Of a stretch of 64,000 bases of DNA, positions 55,946 to 64,000 are shown one piece after another (position 1 is the first letter of the stretch; each line of letters starts with the position of its first letter). The stretch is from the NCBI GenBank assembly GCA_963669155.1, contig OZ022589.1, positions 22,800,042 to 22,864,041 on the forward strand, in the 5' to 3' direction. The notes below the pieces were generated by a model. That model was not told the DNA's origin. It saw only the letters and a list, made by a program, of their open reading frames with translations, and did no database searches. A program made the translations under genes and the position numbers. This stretch comes from Arbacia lixula (taxonomy: Eukaryota > Echinodermata > Echinoidea > Arbacioida > Arbaciidae).

Positions 55946-56623
55946 GAGTCTGATGATGATGGTGATTAGGATCTGGCACCTGGATTCAGAGTGGACAACA
56001 CAACAACAGATCAACGTGATGCCATCATATCTTCGCCTTGTGTAGGAAAGATTCATCACCATTTAACACATCGCAGACTCTCCTCATAGATGTCCTGGAC
56101 TTTCTGCATCATTCAACCTGTGCTACCATGGTTACCGGGTCACTGTACGTGTAATCATCCACCTGCATGATGCGACACTGAAGAACGGCTACAAGCATCA
56201 CTAATGTACATCTAAATATCACATATGTTTGCTTGCTCGTGTGCCATATTGGTCGATATCATTAGAATGTGCATTTGATACTATTAACATATAGTGATAT
56301 AAATGAGCTTGAGCAGGAAAGTTGAATACATTGCCTTGTCTAACATATTTGTGTGTTAAGGTACAGTAATAGAAATGAGAGAAACCTCCATACTATGAAA
56401 TGTTGATACTCTTCCAAGAAGGTCAAAAAACAAACAGTAATCTTGAGTCCATCTACTAGAAGTGACACTTGCACGAGGGTAAATCATTTGTATTCTTGAC
56501 TTCTAAAGAATGAATATTGTAAAAGGAGCAGGCAGGAAATTAAGGCTAGTGACATTTGGGGCTGAGAAACAACTGTGTATAATCAATTGCATTATTTAGC
56601 TGGTTTACTTTCTACCTAAAACC
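55946..56623 (+). other. Leader-like 5' region of second Ig gene
   Basis: It follows TTTATCCTCAG, acceptor-like, aligned with TTATCCACAG of the first gene. Shared words with the first gene leader include GATCTGG, CCTGGACTTTCTGCAT and ATAAATGAGCTTGAGCA, but it is more diverged than the copies at 47.8 and 51.2 kb. Confidence 0.45.
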
Positions 56624-57640
56624 ATGGATGCATGGCTTACAATGTTTATTTTAATGATGATATCAGTGGGATGTACATCTGATTCAAGATTCCCTTCATA
56701 CCATGAGGGTGATGTAGCAATACTCAAATTCCAGTACAACATCAGAGAAATAACAGCAAATGAAACAATCCAAATTTGCAGGGGGAATCGACATCCTTTC
56801 TACATTGCAGGCAATATCTCACAAGCAGGTCTTCATGACAATGAGGTAGGCAGGTTCTCTGTGCAAGAAGGCTATGCAAGGGATGATGAAGGCAATGATG
56901 TATACTTGATTGTGGTCACCATTCAAAATGTGACAAGTAATGATGGTGGAACGTACATATGTAGTGTCCAAAAAAATGGCCAGGTATTGGGAGAACTTGA
57001 CCAAAGAATAGGTATGACCGTTCACTTTCCTCCACGTAAAGCATCCTGTCATTTTGTGGATAACGCTGTTCAAATGAATGAGGAATGGACCAACTTAGAG
57101 TGTACAGCATCCAGAGGAAGCTATTTTGGTTTCTTTGATTGTTACCAAGATGATGAAAAGATGCCTTACTTGACCAGACCAATACATAATTATACACATA
57201 TCAGGCAAACCATGTTGGTAAAGGCAAATGAACCAGTGGTTTGTTGTTCCACAAGCTACGAAAGACCAACAGAAAGGCCTGCATGCACAGACTTTTCTTG
57301 GTTCCCTTTAGAAGGATCAACGCACGGAAATATTGAAGAAGCTAATCAGCAAAGTACTTCCCCACCCAAAAGAAGTTCTCCACTTACTGCATCAGCTGAA
57401 GTTCTGACACAAAACCATTGGCTTATTGTTACAGGCACTGGTCCTGTGCCATATACACATGGCATTAACCATGTTGCCCTGTCCTTGATCACAATTGCTT
57501 GTATTGTATTGATCTGTGCCATTGGCATTGCAGTCACCTCTAAGTTATATTACATAAGAGCAATTGCAAGGATGGTAGTAGACAACAACATGTATGAGTC
57601 AGCAAGCAATGGTGAAAAGATGGAGTTCGCGGAAGTATAA
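56624..57640 (+). CDS. Two-Ig-domain type I membrane receptor
   Basis: 338 residues, one coding exon. Signal peptide about 1-20. The V-type Ig domain spans about 22-135 with Cys52 and Cys113 (SNDGGTYIC). The second, Cys-rich Ig-like domain spans about 139-225, with Cys 142, 160, 173, 207, 208 and 221. The stalk at 226-280 is Ser/Thr/Pro-rich. The membrane helix at 283-306 reads VALSLITIACIVLICAIGIA. A 30-residue tail ends MEFAEV. N-glycosylation sites are Asn46, 64, 102 and 189. The ectodomain differs from the paralog at about 16 of the first 120 mature positions, while signal peptide, membrane helix and tail are largely different. No ITIM or ITAM is present in the tail, so signalling, if any, would need a partner. 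The start is the first ATG before a good signal peptide. Likely a cell-surface recognition or adhesion receptor; no named family was recognised. Confidence 0.9.
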   Translation: MDAWLTMFILMMISVGCTSDSRFPSYHEGDVAILKFQYNIREITANETIQICRGNRHPFYIAGNISQAGLHDNEVGRFSVQEGYARDDEGNDVYLIVVTIQNVTSNDGGTYICSVQKNGQVLGELDQRIGMTVHFPPRKASCHFVDNAVQMNEEWTNLECTASRGSYFGFFDCYQDDEKMPYLTRPIHNYTHIRQTMLVKANEPVVCCSTSYERPTERPACTDFSWFPLEGSTHGNIEEANQQSTSPPKRSSPLTASAEVLTQNHWLIVTGTGPVPYTHGINHVALSLITIACIVLICAIGIAVTSKLYYIRAIARMVVDNNMYESASNGEKMEFAEV

Positions 57641-58386
57641 AACCGATCTTACTTAGCCTACACAACTGGTTGCCTTCGGGTGTCTCTGAAAAAAAGACCT
57701 GAATGCCATAATTCTCTTCCGCAACAAACACACCTTAGGATTTGATGGGGATCAGATTTTCACTTTTTGCCAACGAAAATGTAGGAAATCACAAACACAT
57801 CATAATGATATGAACATACATTCTCCAAAACTTACAAAATAATCAATAGAAACAAAAAAATCAGGGGTGTAAGAACGTTTATGGATAGATATGTGCAGAA
57901 TAGTGGGCATGGTGTCTCCAAATACTTGTCAGTAGAGTTGTGTTTCCCTATGACAGATCAGGGAAGGTGTCTTATGTACACAGAGATGAATGGATAGATG
58001 TGTGTAGAATAGTAGACATGATGTCTCCAAATACTCGTCATTAGAGTTGTGTTTCTCTATGGCACGCTAGGACAGGTTTTTCATGGCCACCAGCCCACCA
58101 CTAGTTTGCGTGAATCTTGATTGAAAGAATATCTATATTTCCCATATAACTGTATTTCTTTAATGCAGGGTTGCACCTAACATCAGTTTAATATGTTAGC
58201 TTCAGTTTTTATAGTAAAATACAACACACACTGTACTGATAGAGGTCGATTTGAATTTGACCAAGGGTTTTGAAAGAAATGGAAATACGTCCATTTGACC
58301 AGCAAGGTGTTAGAACTGGAGTCGGCACGAAGAGTTATTTATTCCTACACCAGTTGCGTTCATTGATAGTACAATAGAATATTTGA
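57641..58386. other. 3' flank of second Ig gene
   Basis: Probable untranslated region followed by the shared tandem repeat (57868-58085). No AATAAA was seen close to the stop. The rest is unassigned. Confidence 0.5.
57868..58085. repeat. Tandem repeat, two units of about 107 bp, shared with first Ig gene
   Basis: Units start near 57868 and 57975 (TGTAAGAACGTTTATGGATA; GTACACAGAGATGAATGGAT) and carry the same GTCTCCAAATACT and CCCTATGACAGATCAGGGAA words as 53111-53420. Confidence 0.9.
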
Positions 58387-58995
58387 CGCGTATGGTTCTT
58401 TGATCCAGTGACGACCGCCGCCAAAATATCAAAGAAATTTTTCATGCATTTGGAGAAATATATATTCTGTATGCGCTGGAGATTTTAGAACCACTTCATG
58501 TACTAAAATGCATGTACAGTAGAAGTACATCTTATGATGATACAATTCTGTGTATATTGTTGCTTCGTTTTTGTGATAAATCAAGAAATCTGTAGAAAAC
58601 ATGTCAGAGAAATGCCTCCATATCGCACATTGGGTAATCATATTTCCCTACAAATATCTTGTAAATCATTGACTGAGTGTTTCTCATTCCATGGAAACAA
58701 CCTCGATTTCATGCCTGGAGATGTCCGAAAAAGTTACGGACCAAATTCTTCCTACAATTTTATCAACATTTTCCTTCGCTGACCCCCAAACTAATTCCAA
58801 ATGTGTGTAATAAGATCAGCTATGAATTCCCGGCGAAGGCTGAGCGGTTGACATATTTCTCAAACCGGATTTTCTTTTGTTATTTAGAGAAGGCACGGCC
58901 TAATTACAAATACAGTGTATTGTTTAAAACAACTGAATATCTTGAATTTTTATTAGGCGGCGGTCATATATCAAAGGAAGTTTATCCAAGCGTAG
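58387..58995. mobile_element. Inverted-repeat element with GACCGCCGCC ends
   Basis: The left end has TTCTTTGAT, then GACGACCGCCGCCAAAATAT (58401-58420). The right end, read in reverse complement, has TCCTTTGATATATGACCGCC and then GCCTAATAAAA. The arms are about 35-45 bases. An open frame at 58677-59006 crosses the right end and has no known similarity, so it is not called a gene. Confidence 0.65.
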
Positions 58996-59157
58996 TCCAT
59001 CCATGATAGGTCCATGATTTGACCAATCCGCCATTCATGACTGGCAGCTGCTCTTAACAATATGATGCATTCGCTATTACGTCATGTCCACCTGGGATTT
59101 ACATTAGATCATTCATATACCTATCCCTGCATATATTTCAGCTTTCGCTGATAAACA

Positions 59158-60976
59158 TTTGATTGATTGATTGATTGATTGATTGTTTTATTACCATCAT
59201 CATCATCATCATTGACAAGAATATATGAAACATGACATTTCTACTGACAATTTCATTACATGGATACATGATACATGAATACAGTATGTCATAACAAGTT
59301 TTTTTTTTCAACCGTCAGAGATGATTTATAACTAATGGCAATATGGAGTCAGATATAGCACATGTGCTAGTCGAGCCTGACTCGCATTTGATTACAAATC
59401 TGTTGAGACAAAAAATACATAAATATAAATAGGTTCATACATGAATTGTATAAAGATTATACCTTCTTATGAAAATTATTATATAATCAAATTCAAAAGC
59501 AGTTCGTATAACAATTTGATTAATGCTTCATACAAAGAAGATGTACTTAATATGATATTACATGAAAGAAATGAAGTGGAAACTAAAATATTACATATAA
59601 TGAAACTATGTGTCTTTTCTTTATAATTGAATGATTAATTAAGGCAAAATAATGTACAAGTTAGTTAATCGTAATAAAACATAATCATAGGGAATACAAA
59701 ACAACCATTTACTTTTCGCTCAATAGCATGTCTGAAATAGCTTTCCGAAAACCACATCGAGATGATTCTGCTCTCAAAGTTTGTGGGATTGCGTTCCAAA
59801 AACTACTTCCTACAAAGGACATTGAGAATTTCCCCTGCATTGTTTTGAAAAGGGGGAGACTCTTTTTGTCGCGTTGAATAATTGTGTTGTATAATACTGC
59901 AATAATCCTTAACAGCATGTGGCAACTTATCATGAACTAAATCAAACATGAATGTACATACAGATAACTTGTGCAGGTGATATTAATTTTAGCTCTTCAA
60001 AAAGAGGTTGAGTATGGGCACGATATAAGCTAAATGTTATGGCACGTACAGCCATTTTCTGCGTATAGAATATACAATTAAGATTTGATTTATAAGTACT
60101 ACCCCAAACTTCAATGCCATATGTAATGTGGGGTTGAATGAATGCTTTGTATAACATAATTAGAGTATGCCTAGGTACAAAGTATCGTAATTTAAATAAA
60201 ATACCAACCTTCCTTCTGACAGATTCATTTACAGCACGGATCTGGGCACCCCATGTTAAATGTTTATCAATGTGTATGCCCACAAATGTAGCGACATCTA
60301 CTTCTTTTATTTCTTGCCCATATAATTCTATTTTACCCAGAAGGATAAACTTTTTTCTTCGGCTGCTTAACAACATGTAATTTGTTTTTGAGATATTAAC
60401 TGTTAGTTTATTTGCAACACACCAGTCTTGTAATTTCCGTACATGGTAATTAACTTCATTGACATCTATATCAATTTCTTTTTTTGAAAAAGTATGAAAA
60501 ATATTAGAATCATCAGCAAATAATCTGAAGTTAAAGAAGTCAGTTGCAGATGGCAAGTCATTTATGTAAATCAAAAATAATGTAGGCCCTAATACAGAGC
60601 CCTGTGGAACACCACATTTTATCAGCCTTTTCTCTGAAGTAGATTCTTTGTATTTCACAAACTGATAACGATCTTTCAAGTAACTTTCGAACCATTTTAA
60701 TCGGAGACCACGTATACCATAATGTGATAACTTCCGAAATAATATTCCATGATCAATCGTGTCAAATGCTTTCTGGAAATCCAGAAATACTCCGAGTGTT
60801 AACTGACCTTCATCCATTGCTTTTAACACTGAATTAATGAGATTGACAAGGGACAATTTTGTGCTATACTTCTTTCGAAACACATACTGATGCCGGTATA
60901 AGATATTGCAATTTTCAAGAAAACATATAAGACGGATATTAACAATCTTCTCTAAGACCTTACCTAATACTGGCAC
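59158..60976 (-). mobile_element. 5'-truncated L2-like LINE fragment
   Basis: The minus-strand 3' tail is a run of CAAT units ((TTGA)n on the plus strand, 59158-59186), preceded by a short CAT run. The element begins abruptly within the reverse transcriptase at about 60976. The non-coding 3' region occupies 59190-59708. Confidence 0.85.
59709..60976 (-). pseudogene. Decayed reverse transcriptase, frameshifted
   Basis: The first open frame (60976-59942) begins with a GTG codon (Val, not a real start) at VPVLGKVLEKIV, the usual start of RT motif 2. It contains FLDFQKAFDTIDH (64-76), GVPQGSVLGP (122-131) and FADD (153-156), then the thumb region with KTNYMLLSS and WGSTYKSNL. Near 59944 a frameshift leads to a third frame reading MFDLVHDKLPHAVKDYCSII and HNYSTRQ. 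Another shift near 59862-59875 leads to KSLPLFKTMQGKFSMSFVG and FWNAIPQTLR. It therefore carries at least two frameshifts and has lost its endonuclease. Group (L2/CR1/Jockey) is from memory of motif style. Confidence 0.88.
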
Positions 60977-61409
60977 TAAAGCTTGTTATAAATGATGACA
61001 AGCAAACACGAAGTTTCATACTTCGGGAGATTTTTAAATGTCACAACTGCGCAATTATATGGAGTGAGGATGTTTCCACAAATTATATTTTGTTTATACA
61101 TCAAATCCTGCAAATATCGCCCAGAGAATCGGCGGCATTGAACAAATGAGATAAAATAAAAAATCTTTGTAAAGCATTATTTTGTGCCCAGAAGGAGAGT
61201 CAATAAATCTGCATTAATTGAACGCCTGATGGTATTCCATGCAACTTAATCATGATTTGACACGCTGTAAAAATAATGTGTTCTAACAATTGATATTCCT
61301 TGACTTTTTTATGTTTAATATCAGCTTGATTCGAGTTGTAACTTAATTGAAGTTATTAATTCAAAAGTATTAAAAGATGTCTCTACACCTAGTATAGTCG
61401 TATTTGTTA
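60977..61409. other. Unassigned AT-rich region
   Basis: No coding or repeat structure was recognised. Confidence 0.5.
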
Positions 61410-61998
61410 TTTACTCTCCCGTTCCTCCAGTTTCCTCTGTGCATACTGTTGATGTATTGTATCAAAATGTGTGTGACAACTATTCAATATTATTACCTGA
61501 ACATACTTTTCTACATATGTTGTAAGAGAAAAAAATCATGATATAGCATTTTGACTTGATCTAATAGAAATATTTTATAATGTAAAAGAAATATACATAA
61601 TAAATTAAGATAAAAGTATATTCCTCGTGGTCTTTGTTTATTTTTTTTTTTGTTTCTCTTACCTCCACCACCACAACCATAATAACCCTCATCACCACTA
61701 CCACTATCACCACCACCATCACCAGCACAACCACCATCACAACCACCACCATCACAACCACCATCACTACAACAACCACAACACTACCATCACCACCACC
61801 ACAACTACCATCTCCATGACCAACAACACCAGCACAACCACTGTCACCACCCCCACAACCATCGTCACCACCACCCTCACAACTACTATCATCAAGAATA
61901 CCATCAAAGTATCTTGCTATAGGACACAAGAGCCATGGCTGAGCTTGAATCTGGGACCTCAAGATCTGCTGTCACATTTTCCAAGCACTTCACCACGT
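61410..61998 (-). mobile_element. SINE-like repeat with CAC/CAT array, copy 2
   Basis: Read on the minus strand, it starts with an A-box-like TGGTGAAGTGCTTGG (61981-61995), then a B-box-like AGATTCAAGCTC (about 61948) and a body CTTGTGTCCTATAGCAAGAT. A CAC/CAT triplet array of about 220 bases (61664-61890) and a terminal part shared with 37490-37725 follow. It has the full tRNA-type head that copy 1 lacks. Translations through the array are artefacts. Confidence 0.78.
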
Positions 61999-62678
61999 CA
62001 TCTCCACATCATAACTCGTTATTTTGTATGTGCCACTGACGCATTCTGGAACTAGTAATAACATATAAGTCTAACATGATAGCAATGCCAGGTACATAAA
62101 GGGCTAAATAAACATCAGCGCTTGTTGTAATTAATTGTAGCATACATATATGCCCATTTAATAATAAATAAGGATCAACCAATCAAAACTTTAATACACT
62201 TGTGCATTCATTAGTCTGTAGAACTTGTTTCATGTAACTCACACAGTGATGTTACAGCATTAAACATTATACACCAATAACGACTTCAATCTTGGTGGTG
62301 CTTCGAATGTTTCGACCACTTGGAAGAAAGAATCTGGATTAGAACAGCAGCAGCTACAGAACAAGACATCTTGATTAGTTGGATAATGTAGATCTTGAGT
62401 TTTTGAAGAATGACGGACAATAAAATCTATCCGAATCACATTGAAGTTAATGCTACTAGATCCATGGGTCTTTAGAGATGAATTCAACAGGTCACAAGTG
62501 TACCAGCCTCATAACAATGCTGTTTTGTTTGATATATTCAGTTATTTAATAACATAAAGATGTGGCCCAGTTTACATCGACAAGGCACCTAAAATATACT
62601 GCTACCACTATGCTATATAGTTGATTATCATATATTTGTCACTCAATATTCTACTCACTTTTCTAGATTTTAAGGACA
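61999..62678. other. Unassigned region
   Basis: A minus-strand open frame (62260-62487) reads DLHYPTNQDVLFCSCCCSNP. It is Cys-rich, but nothing links it to a known family and it has no splice or expression evidence. Confidence 0.4.
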
Positions 62679-63186
62679 GCCCGTCCCTTTTTCAGATCAC
62701 CACAAAACCATCGAAACATTGGCAAAACATATAGAGAAGTGTTAGCAAGGTGCATATTCATAATTTGAAACTGATACGTAAAGTAAAATTCAAATAATGC
62801 ACGTAAACAACGTCTGATTGATAGTCTTGACCTCAGGCTTCTAGCAGTTTGTGTTGAAATATCTGCTTTATTGATTAATCTGTTTATTAAGTTGTAAAAC
62901 GCATTATGAAAACAATTGTTCTATAAAAGGAATCATCTCCAAAGTTTGGTAATTACTCATACAATTAGGATTTCAAACATACATCATAACCACATAGATC
63001 CTGTAACAAAGACTAATACTTTTTTCGTGGTACGAAAAAAGTCGGTTTGAAATTTAACGGCTGAAATTTTTACATATACAGAAAGCCTCAACATGCTATA
63101 TTCTTAGAAATGGTCTTGCATCACACTTTCTTCAATTTACGATCGTGAAAGACGATTTCAAATTTTAAGCTTGCAAAAGGGACGCA
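62679..63186. mobile_element. MITE-like element, family with 6111-6458
   Basis: The left end GCCCGTCCCTTTTTCA (62679-62694) faces the right end, TGCAAAAGGGACGCAC (63172-63187). The near-palindrome TTTCGTGGTACGAAAAAAG (63023-63041) is shared with the other copy. The element is about 508 bp and non-coding. Confidence 0.7.
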
Positions 63187-64000
63187 CAATCTTTAAAAAG
63201 ACACCCCACGAATCACACTCAAAGCTAACACAAAGAAAGAAAAATTTTGAAACTCTGATGCAAGTCATCAAGCTTCATGCAATTGTATTAAAACATAAGA
63301 AGTTACTTACCGTTCCTTGATAATTTACATCAGCAAAATCACTGGAATTATGTATTACAGTGCAGAACATGGGTGGTTTATTCCTATGGAGCAGCAGACA
63401 TGAATGGAAATTGTGAGCAAGTTATCAATATTCGTGATAAATCACGAAATCCTGGAATATGACCAGAACAAAATTCACGATTAGCATTTCCTGATCAAAA
63501 TGAAGTTGCCATGTCTCAAACATACCGGTAGTGCTCATGCGTTCTGCTGGAAACTGTAACATTCATGAATGTTACCAGTGCACATATAGTTAATACTTAA
63601 TGCAGACTTGGCATACATTACAATAAAAAGACCATTGAGACACTCTGAATAGATGGTTTATGCACGGTACTTAGCGGTATCAAATAGAGTCAAGTGGAAT
63701 TCAGTATAGAACTGGCTGACAGAGTAGGCTTTTTGTGACATTTCATACCATACATGTGTAAATTGTAACACTCAAAATTATGTGTAGATTGTAGACAAAT
63801 TGATATATTTAGACAAATAAAGAAAACACAAACACTAGTGGAAACTAAGGAGTGGAAGAAACATTTTTGTGCTTGAAATGTTACTTTTGCACTGATTTCA
63901 TTCATAATTAATCATCATTTGAAAGGAATCAGTGCTTTAGAATAATACTTAAAATGTAAACAACATTTTGAAAACAAGCAACATTGGAGAAAAAGGAAAT
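63187..64000. other. Unassigned region at window end
   Basis: Contains a 20-bp perfect palindrome GTAACATTCATGAATGTTAC (63556-63575). A minus-strand open stretch (63311-63423) ends at a GTAAGT donor and could be an exon of an unseen gene or repeat. Nothing firm. Confidence 0.4.

Noticed and set aside
58677..59006. 109-codon frame
   Set aside because: Crosses the right end of an inverted-repeat element and matches no known family.
59158..59216. TTGA and CAT tandem runs, considered as a CRISPR-like or satellite array
   Set aside because: They are the short-unit 3' tail of the minus-strand LINE. No spacers are present, and the window is eukaryotic.
62260..62487. 75-codon Cys-rich minus-strand frame
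   Set aside because: No recognised motif spacing or splice evidence; left as unassigned rather than called a gene.

Overview
The window is AT-rich metazoan DNA with long introns, many microsatellites and decayed mobile elements. The organism is not named by anything in the sequence. The mixture of dense (CT)n and GAT/CAC triplet arrays, L1/Tx1-like and CR1/L2-like LINEs with a PHD-type finger, tRNA-headed SINE-like repeats and a non-vertebrate two-domain Ig receptor pair suggests a marine invertebrate deuterostome. An echinoderm such as a sea urchin is my best guess, by inference only.

Region 6650-31270 (+): eleven exons of a secretin-family (class B1) G-protein-coupled receptor. They join in frame at every junction, from the hormone-receptor domain through seven membrane segments to a stop codon. 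Only the first exon(s), with the signal peptide and first ectodomain cysteine, were not found; they lie further 5' or outside the window. The introns carry inverted-repeat elements, tandem repeats and a 5'-truncated L1/Tx1-type LINE whose 1,196-codon ORF is still unbroken.

Region 31271-42180: no supported gene. It holds about 2.5 kb of degenerate GAT-triplet DNA, a CAC/CAT array inside a dispersed SINE-like repeat (its second copy is at 61.4-62.0 kb), a tRNA-like SINE head and a C-rich minisatellite. A CR1/L2-type LINE on the minus strand fills 42183-45650. Its PHD finger, endonuclease and reverse transcriptase are recognisable, with two frameshifts near the C-terminus.

Region 47835-58085: a duplicated immunoglobulin-receptor locus. 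Two paralogous genes (51802-52830 and 56624-57640) each have signal peptide, two Ig-like domains, stalk, membrane helix and short tail in one coding exon. The first has one in-frame TAA exactly between ectodomain and stalk, with the stalk, helix and tail still open behind it. A third copy of the 5' flank lies at 47835-49975 without a usable coding region, and is split by an approximately 1.55-kb foldback-rich insertion bounded by a 9-bp direct repeat. That insertion carries a 44-codon ORF resembling the N-terminus of Crypton/KIAA1958-type tyrosine-recombinase proteins.

Region 58387-64000: inverted-repeat elements, a decayed minus-strand L2-like LINE fragment, the second SINE-like triplet repeat, and unassigned AT-rich sequence. 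The Ig locus and its insertion are the most unusual part of the window.
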